From NCBI GenBank assembly GCA_025965895.1, contig JAOPWC010000130.1:21130-85129 (forward strand): 64,000 nucleotides of DNA, read 5' to 3'. The notes below the pieces were generated by a model. The model had not been told where the DNA came from and did not search any database. It saw only the letters and a program-made list of their open reading frames with translations. Each line of letters opens with the position of its first letter. Within the stretch, counting starts at the first letter, position 1. This DNA is from Mycobacterium sp. GTDB taxonomy: Bacteria; Actinomycetota; Actinomycetes; Mycobacteriales; Mycobacteriaceae. Positions 53,602-62,568 of this stretch are shown piece by piece. Both the position numbers and the translations under genes were made by a program.

Positions 53602-53834
53602 CGGCGCATGTGTGTCCGTTCGAGCAGCGTCATGCGCTGCCAGCTGAAGATCGCGTACCGCAGCTTGTCGACGGGATGGCCCCAGAGATTGCGCTCCGCG
53701 GGACCGCGTTCGGTTGTGCTGCCTGCGGCGGCGTTGCCGAGCACGGCCACCAGTGCGGCCAGTTCCTCGTCGGTGGGCTGGCCGCGCTCGACGCGGATGT
53801 GCGCCTCGTGGTCGTGCTGGTCACTGAAGGTCAT
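53598..53834 (-). CDS. accE5: Acyl-CoA carboxylase epsilon subunit
   Basis: 78-residue epsilon subunit, which in actinobacteria joins the AccA3-AccD5 complex. Family features: the middle [15 protein letters not shown] and the C-terminal [18 protein letters not shown] 53834 overlaps the accD5 stop. The track ORF is longer only because no stop intervenes upstream. Confidence 0.9.
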   Translation of the reverse strand: MTFSDQHDHEAHIRVERGQPTDEELAALVAVLGNAAAGSTTERGPAERNLWGHPVDKLRYAIFSWQRMTLLERTHMRR

Positions 53835-55471
53835 AGCGGAATGTTCCCGTGCTTTTTCGGCGGCATCTGCGTGATCTTGCGCTCCAGCAGCCGCAGCGCG
53901 GTCGCGACGTATCCGCGGGTGTGCGACGGCGGGATGACCGCGTCGACGTAGCCGCGCTCGGCGGCGATGTAGGGGTTGACCAAGGTGTCCTCGTAGTCCT
54001 GCTGGAGCTTCAGGCGCAGCCCGTCGACCGCCTCGCCGTCGCGTGCGGCCTCGGCGAGCTGCTGGCGGTAGACGAAGCCGACCGCGCCGGAGGCGCCCAT
54101 CACCGCGATCTGGGCGGTCGGCCACGCGACGTTGACGTCGGCGCCCATGTGCTTGGACCCCATCACGTCGTAGGCACCGCCGTAGGCCTTGCGGGTGATC
54201 ACGGTGATCTTCGCCACCGTGGCCTCGCCATAGGCGTAGAGCAGCTTGGCGCCGCGTCGGATGATGCCGTTGTATTCCTGGTCGGTGCCGGGCAGGAAGC
54301 CCGGCACGTCGACGAGGGTGACGATCGGGATGTTGAAGCAGTCGCAGGTGCGGACGAAGCGGGCGGCCTTCTCCGAGGCGTTGATGTCGAGGCAGCCGGC
54401 GAAATGCGTCGGCTGGTTGGCGACGATGCCGACGGTGCGGCCCTCGATCCGTCCGAAGCCGACGACGATGTTTTGGGCGTAACCGCCTTGGATCTCGAGG
54501 AATTCGTCCTCGTCGAGGATCCGCCTGATGACTTCGTGCATGTCATAGGGCTGGTTCGGCGAATCCGGGATCAGCGTGTCGAGCTCGAGGTCTTCGTCGG
54601 TGAGGTTCTCCTCGATCGCACCCGTGGGCACCGGGGCCGGGTAGCGGGGTGGGTCGGAGTAGTTGTTGGGGGGCAGATAGCCGAGCAGGTCGCGGACGAA
54701 GTCGAACGCGTCTTGCTCGCCGCTGGCGGCGTAGTGGGCCAGGCCCGACTTGGCCATGTGGGTGTGTGCTCCGCCGAGCTCCTCCATCGTGACGTCCTCG
54801 CCGGTGACAGTCTTGATCACGTCGGGGCCGGTGATGAACATCTGGCTGGTCCCCTCGACCATCACGACGAAGTCGGTGAGGGCGGGGGAGTAGACGTGCC
54901 CGCCGGCCGCGGCGCCCATGATCAGGGAGATCTGCGGGATGACGCCCGAGGCGAGGATGTTTCGGTGGAAGATCTCGCCGTAGAGGCCGAGTGAGACGAC
55001 GCCTTCTTGGATGCGGGCGCCCGCGCCGTCGTTGATGCCGATGATAGGGCGCCCGGTCTTGATCGCGAGTTCCTGGACTTTGACGATCTTCTCGCCGTAG
55101 ACCTCGCCGAGGCTGCCGCCGAACACGGTGGCGTCCTGGCTGAAGACGCAGACATCGCGCCCGTCGATGGTGCCGTAGCCGGTGACCACACCGTCCCCGA
55201 CGGGACGCTTCTGCTCGAGGCCGAAGTTGCTGCTGCGGTGCTTGGCCAGCGCGTCAAGTTCCACGAAGGAGCCCTCGTCGAGCAGCGCGTAGATGCGCTC
55301 GCGCGCGGTCAGCTTGCCCTTGGCGTGGACCTTCTCGACCGCGGTTTCGCCGACCGGGTGCAGCGTCTCATCGGTGCGCTTGCGCAGGTCGGCGAGCTTG
55401 CCGGCGGTGGTGTGGATGTCGATCGTGTGCTCGGCAGCGGCCTCGGCCTTGTGCTCGGAAACGCTCGTCAT
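53831..55471 (-). CDS. accD5: Propionyl-CoA/acyl-CoA carboxylase beta subunit
   Basis: Carboxyltransferase subunit of 546 residues transferring CO2 from biotin to propionyl- or acetyl-CoA, making methylmalonyl-CoA for methyl-branched lipids. N-terminal and C-terminal carboxyltransferase domains are seen ([19 protein letters not shown]-type [17 protein letters not shown] and [25 protein letters not shown]). Forms a complex with AccA3 and AccE5. The leader has an 8-bp direct repeat. Confidence 0.96.
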   Translation of the reverse strand: MTSVSEHKAEAAAEHTIDIHTTAGKLADLRKRTDETLHPVGETAVEKVHAKGKLTARERIYALLDEGSFVELDALAKHRSSNFGLEQKRPVGDGVVTGYGTIDGRDVCVFSQDATVFGGSLGEVYGEKIVKVQELAIKTGRPIIGINDGAGARIQEGVVSLGLYGEIFHRNILASGVIPQISLIMGAAAGGHVYSPALTDFVVMVEGTSQMFITGPDVIKTVTGEDVTMEELGGAHTHMAKSGLAHYAASGEQDAFDFVRDLLGYLPPNNYSDPPRYPAPVPTGAIEENLTDEDLELDTLIPDSPNQPYDMHEVIRRILDEDEFLEIQGGYAQNIVVGFGRIEGRTVGIVANQPTHFAGCLDINASEKAARFVRTCDCFNIPIVTLVDVPGFLPGTDQEYNGIIRRGAKLLYAYGEATVAKITVITRKAYGGAYDVMGSKHMGADVNVAWPTAQIAVMGASGAVGFVYRQQLAEAARDGEAVDGLRLKLQQDYEDTLVNPYIAAERGYVDAVIPPSHTRGYVATALRLLERKITQMPPKKHGNIPL

Positions 55472-55485
55472 GGTGGTCGATGGTA

Positions 55486-55500
55486 CTTACTAACTTACTA
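55486..55500. promoter_or_regulatory. Direct repeat in the accD5-birA divergent region
   Basis: CTTACTAACTTACTA, two CTTACTA units with 8-bp period, in the 39-nt gap between the accD5 and birA start codons. The TTACT core also appears, as an inverted repeat, before fadE25. Possible operator for a lipid-metabolism regulator. Confidence 0.35.
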
Positions 55501-55510
55501 GGCTTCAGCC

Positions 55511-56296
55511 ATGCGCCGCGAGCCGCTCGACGTCGAGTCCCTGCGGCGGGCCCTTGGGGCTCCTTGGGGGCGCCTCGACGTGGTCGCCGACACCGGCTCC
55601 ACGAACGCCGACCTGCTGGCGCGAGCCGCTGCCGGAGAGGACATCGACGGTGCTGTTCTGATCGCCGAGCACCAGACCGCCGGCCGTGGCCGCAACAACC
55701 GCAGCTGGTCGACCGCGCCGCGAGCGCAGCTAACCATGTCGGTCGGCGTCGGCACCGCCGACGTGCCCGCCGCGGCGTGGGGATGGCTGCCGCTGGCCAC
55801 CGGGGTGGCCGTCGTGGATGCGGTCGCCGACGTCACCGGGGTCGGGGCCGGCCTGAAATGGCCCAACGACGTGCTCGTCGGCGATCGCAAGCTGGCCGGG
55901 ATCCTCGCCGAGGTGCCCCGGCAAAGCGCCATCGTCGTGGGTATCGGGCTCAACGTCACGCTGACCCCCGAAGAAGCCGGTGACCCCGCCGCGACATCGC
56001 TCCTCGATCTCGGCGTTGATCAGGCCGACCGCAACGTCGTGGCGCGTCGGCTGCTTGGCCACCTCGCCCGCCGCGTCGCACAGTGGCGCACCGCCGACCC
56101 GGAGCTGGCGAAGGATTACCGATCGCACAGCCTGACCATCGGCACGCCGGTACGCGCGATTCTGCCTGGCGACCGCGAGGTCGTCGGCACCGCCCGATCG
56201 GTCGACGAACAAGGGCGGCTGCGTATCGGAACCGAAGACGGCCAGACCGTCGCCGTCTCGGCCGGGGACGTCGTGCATCTGCGGCCAAGCCTCTAA
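55511..56296 (+). CDS. birA: Biotin protein ligase
   Basis: 261-residue ligase attaching biotin to AccA-type carriers via biotinyl-AMP. GTGKxGRG-like loop EHQTAGRGRNNRSW, GLKWPNDVLVGDRKLAGILAE and the C-terminal SH3-like region are present. There is no N-terminal DNA-binding domain, so it is not a repressor. Divergent from the carboxylase accD5 over 39 nt: the gene pair couples carboxylase production and biotinylation. Confidence 0.95.
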   Translation: MRREPLDVESLRRALGAPWGRLDVVADTGSTNADLLARAAAGEDIDGAVLIAEHQTAGRGRNNRSWSTAPRAQLTMSVGVGTADVPAAAWGWLPLATGVAVVDAVADVTGVGAGLKWPNDVLVGDRKLAGILAEVPRQSAIVVGIGLNVTLTPEEAGDPAATSLLDLGVDQADRNVVARRLLGHLARRVAQWRTADPELAKDYRSHSLTIGTPVRAILPGDREVVGTARSVDEQGRLRIGTEDGQTVAVSAGDVVHLRPSL

Positions 56297-56305
56297 AGTC
56301 GCCTC

Positions 56306-56851
56306 GTGGGCTACCCCGACAACGTCCTGGCCGAAGACGAACAGCTGGTGCTGCACCGCCATCCGCACTGGAAGCGGCTGGTGTCGCCGGTGCTGATGCT
56401 GATCGTGATAACCGGGCTGGCGGCGTTCGGGCTCGGAGTCGTCGCGCAGACCACCTGGGATCCGACGGCCAAGAACGTGATCTTCGGTGTGCTCGGCGCG
56501 ATCTGGCTCGTGGTGGTTAGCTGGTTCACCCTGTGGCCGTTTTTGAATTGGGCGACAACGCACTTCGTGATCACCGACCGGCGGGTGATGTTTCGGCACG
56601 GGCTGTTGACCCGCACGGGCATCGACATCCCGCTGGCTCGCGTCAACAGCGTCGAGTTCCGCCACGGGTTGGTCGACAGGATGCTGCGCACGGGGACGTT
56701 GATCGTAGAGTCGGCGTCACAGGATCCGTTGGAGTTCTACGACATTCCGCGCGTCGAGCAGGTGCACTCCCTGCTGTATCACGAAGTCTTCGACACCTTG
56801 GGGGTCGAGGAGTCCGACAGCCGGTCGTCTGCCAGGCGCCGTCCGGCCTGA
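56306..56851 (+). CDS. PH (bPH2) domain membrane protein
   Basis: 181-residue conserved actinobacterial protein (Rv3278c position). Two membrane helices (LVSPVLMLIVITGLAAFGLGVV, VIFGVLGAIWLVVVSWFTLWPFL) and a cytosolic bacterial PH-like domain with YVVTDxR-type FVITDRRVMFRHGLL and IPLARVNSVEFRHGLVDRMLRTGTL. GTG start nine bases after birA. Overlaps the convergent GtrA gene by 73 nt. Confidence 0.88.
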   Translation: MGYPDNVLAEDEQLVLHRHPHWKRLVSPVLMLIVITGLAAFGLGVVAQTTWDPTAKNVIFGVLGAIWLVVVSWFTLWPFLNWATTHFVITDRRVMFRHGLLTRTGIDIPLARVNSVEFRHGLVDRMLRTGTLIVESASQDPLEFYDIPRVEQVHSLLYHEVFDTLGVEESDSRSSARRRPA

Positions 56852-57441
56852 CGGCGGCGGAACAGCGTGACCTTCCCGCTTTCCAGGCCTTCCTCGATGG
56901 CCTCGGCGATGCCGCCGTCGGTGAGCGCCGACTCGAGCGCCTTGTCCGGACTGCGGCCGCACTCGTCGGGGAAGACCCACCGGCGGAACGCCCAGAACCG
57001 GAACGCCATCTGCAGACTGTTGCCCAGCACGTAGGCGGAGATGAAGTCGGCGATGTTCTCCACGGTGAGCGACACCTGCGGCACGCGCAGTCCCAGCACA
57101 TAGCTGGAGCACCACAGCGGTGCCATGCTCAACAGCACCCCGACGCCGCTGAACGCGAAGAACAGCAGCGCTTCGTGGTGACGTTCGCGGCCGCCCCTGT
57201 CCCGGAAGCTCCACTCCCGGTTGAGGATGTATGACGCGATCACCGCGACGATGCCGGCGATGATCTTCGCGGTGACAGGCTTGGGTTCCAGCACGGTCAG
57301 CTTGAGTGTGTAGAACAGGGCCGAGTCGATGAAGAACGTGGTAGCCCCGACAATCGCGAACTTGATCAGCTCGTGATGCTGCTCGGCCACCGGTCGAATC
57401 GGGCGCGGAAGACGCCTGATCGTTGCGTCGGTAAAAGACAC
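56779..57441 (-). CDS. GtrA family membrane protein
   Basis: 220-residue GtrA-like protein with four membrane segments (FAIVGATTFFIDSALFYTL, IIAGIVAVIASYILNREWSFRDR, FFAFSGVGVLLSMAPLWCSSYV, DFISAYVLGNSLQMAFRFW). Such proteins are implicated in flipping polyprenyl-linked sugars. H37Rv Rv3277 is at this position. The cytoplasmic C-terminus is long and Arg-rich. Whether it serves the glycan cluster is unknown; it is in the conserved backbone. Confidence 0.9.
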   Translation of the reverse strand: MSFTDATIRRLPRPIRPVAEQHHELIKFAIVGATTFFIDSALFYTLKLTVLEPKPVTAKIIAGIVAVIASYILNREWSFRDRGGRERHHEALLFFAFSGVGVLLSMAPLWCSSYVLGLRVPQVSLTVENIADFISAYVLGNSLQMAFRFWAFRRWVFPDECGRSPDKALESALTDGGIAEAIEEGLESGKVTLFRRRQAGRRLADDRLSDSSTPKVSKTS

Positions 57442-57522
57442 AGCCCGCAGTGTACGGAACCTGCCTGTGCGCCGCTCATCCGGTGACGTGGATCACTCCA
57501 CCGACCGTGACACGATGAATCC

Positions 57523-58737
57523 ATGCCGAACACTTCGACCGCGTCTCCCGTGGTGGCGATGATCGGCGCCGGCCAGCTCGCCAGGATGACGCATCAGGCC
57601 GCAATCGCGCTCGGCCAGACGCTTCGGGTGCTGGCCGTCAGTCCTGACGATCCGGCCGCCCAGGTCACCCCCGACGTCGTGATCGGCTCGCACGAGAACC
57701 TCGACGATCTGCGTCGCGCCGCCGACGGCGCAACCGTGGTCACGTTCGACCACGAGCACGTCCCGATCGAGCTCCTCGAGAAGCTGATTGCCGAGGGCGC
57801 GACCGTCGCGCCGCCGCCAGGGGCCCTGGTGCACGCTCAGGACAAGCTGGTGATGCGGCGCCGGCTCGAAGCGCTGGGCGCGCCCGTGCCGAGATATTCC
57901 GTTGTCGAACGGCTCGACGACGTGGACGCGTTCTCATCTCGGGTCGGCGGTCCGGTCGTGGTCAAGACGGTGCGGGGCGGCTACGACGGTCGCGGCGTGT
58001 ACTTGACCAAGGATCTCGCCGATGCTCGTTCGGTCGCCGAACGGCTGCTCTGTGCGGGCGTGCCGGTGCTGGTGGAGGAACACGTCAGGATGCGGCGGGA
58101 ACTGTCGGCGCTGGCGGCGCGGTCACCGTTCGGGCAGGGGGCGGCGTGGCCGGTGGTACAGACGGTGCAGCGCGACGGCGTCTGTGTCGTCGTGATCGCA
58201 CCGGCGCCGGCGCTGCCGGGCAATGTGGACGCCGAGGCCGAACAACTGGCGCTGCGGATCGCCGACGAGCTCGGTGTGGTCGGCGTGCTGGCCGTCGAGC
58301 TGTTCGAGACCGCTGACGGCAAGCTTCTCGTCAACGAGTTGGCCATGCGGCCGCACAACTCCGGGCACTGGACGATGGACGGGGCCATGACCGGCCAGTT
58401 CGAGCAGCATCTGCGAGCGGTGTTGGACTATCCCCTGGGGGCCACCACAGCGACCGTGCCGTTGACCGTGATGGCCAATGTGCTGGGAGCGCCGGAGTCG
58501 CCGGCAATGCCGATGGACGAGCGGTTGCATCACCTTTTCGCGCGGATGCCCGACGCCAGGGTGCACCTCTACGGCAAAGCCGAGCGACCCGGGCGCAAGA
58601 TCGGCCACGTCAACATCCTCGGCGACGGCTCACCCGACGACGGGGAGTACGTGGCGAACGTGCGTGAACGGGCCGAGCGGGCGGCACACTGGTTGTCGCA
58701 CGCCGAGTGGACCGATGGATGGGACGTGCATGGCTGA
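57523..58737 (+). CDS. purK: N5-carboxyaminoimidazole ribonucleotide synthase
   Basis: ATP-grasp enzyme of purine synthesis converting AIR and bicarbonate to N5-CAIR. 404 residues; [48 protein letters not shown] and [17 protein letters not shown] are diagnostic. Stop overlaps the purE ATG by eight bases, coupling it with the next step of the pathway. Confidence 0.96.
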   Translation: MPNTSTASPVVAMIGAGQLARMTHQAAIALGQTLRVLAVSPDDPAAQVTPDVVIGSHENLDDLRRAADGATVVTFDHEHVPIELLEKLIAEGATVAPPPGALVHAQDKLVMRRRLEALGAPVPRYSVVERLDDVDAFSSRVGGPVVVKTVRGGYDGRGVYLTKDLADARSVAERLLCAGVPVLVEEHVRMRRELSALAARSPFGQGAAWPVVQTVQRDGVCVVVIAPAPALPGNVDAEAEQLALRIADELGVVGVLAVELFETADGKLLVNELAMRPHNSGHWTMDGAMTGQFEQHLRAVLDYPLGATTATVPLTVMANVLGAPESPAMPMDERLHHLFARMPDARVHLYGKAERPGRKIGHVNILGDGSPDDGEYVANVRERAERAAHWLSHAEWTDGWDVHG

Positions 58738-59236
58738 CGGGGCCCGGGTGGGGCTCATCATGGGCAGCGACAGCGACTGGCCGGTCATGGAGGCCGCCGC
58801 GCACGCGCTGGCCGAATTCGGCGTGCCGTTCGAGGTGGGCGTCGTTTCCGCGCACCGGACGCCGGGCCGCATGCTGGATTACGCGCGGAGCGCGGCGGGG
58901 CGCGGAATCCAGGTGATCGTCGCCGGGGCGGGCGGTGCCGCACATTTGCCGGGGATGGTCGCGTCGGCCACGCCGCTGCCGGTGATCGGTGTGCCCGTCC
59001 CGCTGGGCGCGCTCGACGGCCTCGACTCGCTGCTGTCGATCGTGCAGATGCCTGCCGGTGTGCCGGTCGCGACGGTATCGATCGCCGGTGCCCGCAACGC
59101 CGGCCTGCTCGCCGTGCGCATCCTCGGATCGTCCGATGCTGCGCTGCGCGGTCGGATCGAGGAGTTTCAGAAGCAGTTGGAGGCGTCCGTGCTGGAGAAG
59201 GATGCTTCTCTGAGAGCGCGGCTGCTCGGGCAGTAG
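58730..59236 (+). CDS. purE: N5-carboxyaminoimidazole ribonucleotide mutase
   Basis: Converts N5-CAIR to CAIR. 168 residues from ATG 58730 ([17 protein letters not shown]). GSDSDWPVM and [11 protein letters not shown] (catalytic His) and [14 protein letters not shown] are intact. Class I PurE pairs with the preceding PurK. Confidence 0.96.
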   Translation: MADGARVGLIMGSDSDWPVMEAAAHALAEFGVPFEVGVVSAHRTPGRMLDYARSAAGRGIQVIVAGAGGAAHLPGMVASATPLPVIGVPVPLGALDGLDSLLSIVQMPAGVPVATVSIAGARNAGLLAVRILGSSDAALRGRIEEFQKQLEASVLEKDASLRARLLGQ

Positions 59237-59249
59237 CCCCCGAGGTAAA

Positions 59250-59265
59250 GTTACTGGCAAGTAGC
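59250..59265. promoter_or_regulatory. Imperfect inverted repeat before fadE25
   Basis: GTTACTGGCAAGTAGC: half-sites GTTACT and AGTAGC around GGCA, just before the AAGGAG of fadE25. It has the form of a TetR-type operator; the related TTACT repeat occurs before accD5. The regulator is not identified. Confidence 0.4.
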
Positions 59266-59276
59266 AAGGAGTCCTG

Positions 59277-60437
59277 ATGGCCGGTAATCCGTCGTTTGAT
59301 GTGTTCAAGCTTCCCGATGAACACAACGAGTTGCGCGCGGTGTTGCGGGATCTCTGCGAGCAGGAGATCGCGCCGTACGCCGCCGATGTCGACGAGCATT
59401 CGCGGTTCCCGGAGGAGGCGCTGAAGGCGCTCAACGACTCCGGGTTCTCGGCGGTCCACGTGCCCGAGGAGTACGGCGGGCAGGGCGCGGACTCCGTGGC
59501 GACGTGCATTGTCATCGAGGAGGTCGCGCGGGTCGACGCGTCGGCGTCGCTGATCCCGGCGGTCAACAAGCTCGGCACGATGGGCTTGATTCTTCGGGGT
59601 TCGGAGGAACTGAAGAAGCAGGTGCTGCCGACACTGGCCGCCGGCGAGGCGATGGCGTCATATGCCCTTTCCGAGCGGGAGGCAGGCAGTGACGCGGCGG
59701 CGATGCGCACTCGCGCCCGCGCCGACGGCGACGAATGGCTGCTCAACGGCGCGAAGTGCTGGATCACCAACGGCGGCAAGTCGACCTGGTACACGGTGAT
59801 GGCGGTGACCGACCCGGATAAGGGCGCTAACGGGATCTCCGCATTCATGGTGCACAAGGATGATCCCGGTTTCACGGTCGGTCCCAAGGAGCGCAAGCTG
59901 GGCATCAAGGGCTCGCCGACCACCGAGTTGTACTTCGAGGACTGCCGCATCCCGGGCGATCGCATCATCGGCGAACCGGGAACGGGATTCAAGACCGCGT
60001 TGGCGACCCTCGATCACACCCGCCCGACGATCGGGGCGCAGGCCGTCGGCATTGCGCAGGGCGCGTTGGACGCGGCGATCGCCTACACCACCCAGCGCAA
60101 GCAGTTCGGGCAGCGCATCAGCGATTTCGAGGGTGTGCAGTTCATGCTGGCCGACATGGCGATGAAGGTCGAGGCGGCCCGGCTGATGGTGTACACCGCC
60201 GCCGCCCGCGCCGAACGCGGGGAGCCGGAACTGGGGTTCATCTCGGCGGCGTCGAAGTGTTTTGCCTCCGATGTCGCGATGGAAGTCACCACCGACGCCG
60301 TGCAACTGTTCGGCGGCTACGGCTACACCCGCGACTTCCCCGTCGAGCGGATGATGCGCGATGCGAAAATCACCCAGATCTACGAAGGCACTAACCAGAT
60401 TCAGCGCGTGGTCATGTCGCGCGCACTGCTGCGCTGA
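59277..60437 (+). CDS. fadE25: Acyl-CoA dehydrogenase
   Basis: FAD-dependent acyl-CoA dehydrogenase of beta-oxidation, 386 residues. Motifs SYALSEREAGSDAAAM (FAD and substrate), KCWITNGG, RIPGDRIIGEPGTGF, FGQRISDFEGVQF, and the C-terminal VERMMRDAKITQIYEGTNQIQRVV with catalytic Glu. The 3' end overlaps a minus-strand 13E12-type fragment by 37 nt. H37Rv Rv3274c is equivalent. Confidence 0.96.
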   Translation: MAGNPSFDVFKLPDEHNELRAVLRDLCEQEIAPYAADVDEHSRFPEEALKALNDSGFSAVHVPEEYGGQGADSVATCIVIEEVARVDASASLIPAVNKLGTMGLILRGSEELKKQVLPTLAAGEAMASYALSEREAGSDAAAMRTRARADGDEWLLNGAKCWITNGGKSTWYTVMAVTDPDKGANGISAFMVHKDDPGFTVGPKERKLGIKGSPTTELYFEDCRIPGDRIIGEPGTGFKTALATLDHTRPTIGAQAVGIAQGALDAAIAYTTQRKQFGQRISDFEGVQFMLADMAMKVEAARLMVYTAAARAERGEPELGFISAASKCFASDVAMEVTTDAVQLFGGYGYTRDFPVERMMRDAKITQIYEGTNQIQRVVMSRALLR

Positions 60438-60796
60438 TTCTCGGCGCGTTCGGCCTCGATTCGGTACCGCAGGTCCGCCGCTCTGCTGCGCCTGCGCTTG
60501 GGCATCATCGCCCCACGATGAGTGGGATTGCGCGCCGGGGACCGGGGCAGTTCCGCGGTGGGCACCGAGAATGCCGGGATGAGAAGCGCACTGCCGGGTT
60601 TGGTGGTGTAGGTGCGGCCGCTCGGTGACCGCCAGATCACCGTTCCGTCGGGAAGCTGCCGATCGTGCCAGCCGATAGCCCCCGTCCAGAATGTCTTGAG
60701 CAGATGGTGGCACCGATTACGCGAAGAACACTTTAGGTTGCGAGACCGAGACCAGTTTGGCCCGGCGTTTACGTTGCAACGGTCGCTATTCCGCAT
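60401..60796 (-). pseudogene. C-terminal fragment of a 13E12-type HNH endonuclease gene
   Basis: Only the C-terminal third (131 codons) of a REP13E12/DUF222-HNH gene: NLKCSSRNRCHHLLKTFWTG (HNH end), then DRQLPDGTVIWRSPSGRTYTT and PGSALLIPA, MMPKRRRSRAADLRYRIEAERA. The N-terminal DUF222 region is missing, so it is a remnant or recombined copy. The matching N-terminal half from another copy lies 1.8 kb away on the same strand, across a cyclase gene. Confidence 0.75.
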
Positions 60797-60839
60797 GATG
60801 TGAGGGCGAAAACCGCTTTGCGGTTCAACGCATCTCTGC

Positions 60840-62384
60840 TCATCTGCGGCCGGCGGCGGGGGCGAGGCGGGCCATCCCGCGCAGGATCCACGGTGCGCGC
60901 CTCGCCATCGCCTCCACGGCGCGGTCCGAGCGGCGCATCGCGGTCCGACGGCTGGGGGTGGGCGTGGACGCCAGTTCCGCCTCGGCCGATCCCGCCCGCG
61001 CGCCGTGGCGATCCACCGCCAACAGTTGCCAGCTGCCGGGCACGCCACGCAGCCCGACGCTGCCGCGGTCCTCGAAGCCCGTGCCCGAGCCGACGACCAA
61101 ATCACGCACGGTGCGTGAGACAAGGATGTCGCCCGCCCCTGCGTGCCCGAGGATCCGCGCCGCGATGTGTACCGCGATCCCCCCAATGTCGCAGTCCAGC
61201 AATTCGCACTCGCCGGTGTGGATACCTATGCGGATCTCGATGCCCAGGATCTCAGCGTCATCGCGCAACGCCTCCGCGCAACGGATGGCCTGCGTCGGGC
61301 CGTCGAACGTGGCGAGGTGGCCGTCGCCGGTGCTTTTGACCACCGAGCCACCGAATCGTTGCGTGAGTTCGGCAGTGATCTCACCAAAGCGGTGCAGCAC
61401 CGCCCGCCATCGCTCGTCGCCGGTCGCTGCGGCGTGTTGCGTCGACGCCACAATATCGGTGAATAGCACGGTGCGCAGGGCACGATGTGACTGCGCCGGT
61501 GCGGCATGGCGGCCGGTGAGGAACTCCTCGATCCCGGTCAGGACCTTGTCGGGCTCGGTTAAGACCGGTGTGTGGTCGGCACCTTCGACCTCGAGGTACC
61601 GCGCGCCGGGGATGTGGTCGGCGAGATACCGGCCGCCCTGCACCGGAACCGCGTTGTCCTCGCGGGCATGGATGACCAGGGTTGGCGCGGTGAGCGTCGG
61701 CAAGATCGGCCGCACGTCGATCAGAAACGCCGCTTCGAATGACGCCCGCGCCATTCCCGGGCTCGCGCTCATCCGCTCCAACATCGCGAGCTGGCGTATC
61801 GACCGGACCGACGGCGCGCTGATGCTGGCTGCCACACCGCTGCCCCACCCCGAGCGCACGGCGCGGCCGGCTTCCTGGAAGCGGGCGAGCTGCTCAATCG
61901 ACGGCGTGTAGTCCTCACCCAGCTCGGCAAGAAAACACGCCCGCAGCTCGGCCGGGTCGCGATCCATGTCGTCCCACCCCGCGAAGCCCCAATACGCGAT
62001 GGTGCCGGAGAGGATCAGCGCCCGCACTCGCTCCGGCCGTGTTGCCGCGAACATCATGGCGACCGGTCCACCGTCACTCAGACCGGCCACGACGGCCTGT
62101 TTGAAGCCGACCGCATCCATAACAGCCTCGATCTCGGCCGCTCGCTCCTCCAGCGTGCGAACTTTCGGCACCGGGTCCGACAGCCCGACCCCGGCCTTGT
62201 CGAACACGGCAACGCGACAGAACGTGGCGAGCTGCTCAAAGAACGCTTTGAATTGGGGGACGGTCCAGGCCAACTCGACGTGGCTGACGAACGGCCCGAC
62301 GATGACCAGCTCGATCGGCCCGTCGCCGAACACCTGATACGCCAGGCTCAGATCGCCGCATTTTGCGTACGACGTTTCCGCCAC
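60840..62384 (-). CDS. Alpha/beta hydrolase fused to class III nucleotide cyclase (LipJ-like)
   Basis: 514 residues. N-terminal alpha/beta hydrolase (nucleophile GLSDGGPVA near 103; late Asp/His in GADHTPVL) and C-terminal class III cyclase at about 300-440 (metal motif LFTDIVAST, STGDGHLATF, RIGIHTGE, IAVHIAARIL). This is the layout of M. tuberculosis LipJ (Rv1900c), which makes cAMP although lacking some canonical residues; here, too, the transition-state Asn position has His (VHIAAR). The tail is Arg/Ser-rich. It probably signals by cAMP. It sits between two pieces of 13E12-type genes. Confidence 0.88.
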   Translation of the reverse strand: MAETSYAKCGDLSLAYQVFGDGPIELVIVGPFVSHVELAWTVPQFKAFFEQLATFCRVAVFDKAGVGLSDPVPKVRTLEERAAEIEAVMDAVGFKQAVVAGLSDGGPVAMMFAATRPERVRALILSGTIAYWGFAGWDDMDRDPAELRACFLAELGEDYTPSIEQLARFQEAGRAVRSGWGSGVAASISAPSVRSIRQLAMLERMSASPGMARASFEAAFLIDVRPILPTLTAPTLVIHAREDNAVPVQGGRYLADHIPGARYLEVEGADHTPVLTEPDKVLTGIEEFLTGRHAAPAQSHRALRTVLFTDIVASTQHAAATGDERWRAVLHRFGEITAELTQRFGGSVVKSTGDGHLATFDGPTQAIRCAEALRDDAEILGIEIRIGIHTGECELLDCDIGGIAVHIAARILGHAGAGDILVSRTVRDLVVGSGTGFEDRGSVGLRGVPGSWQLLAVDRHGARAGSAEAELASTPTPSRRTAMRRSDRAVEAMARRAPWILRGMARLAPAAGRR

Positions 62385-62568
62385 AGGCTTGACCGTAATC
62401 GATGCCGGGCGCTAGCCGTACCGTATCCACTGCGTCGCGTCCCGGCCGTACGACAACGCCGCCATTTCCGCCCTTCGCCATTTCCGCCCTTCTAGAACTC
62501 TGCCGGGCGCGCTGATCGGCTCGGCCGCTGTGCAGCAGCAGGGTCAGGCGTGTGTGCAACTGGATGGC

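Noticed and set aside
53849-54994. 381-aa plus-strand ORF antisense to accD5
   Set aside because: Valine/Asp/Gly-rich shadow frame of accD5.
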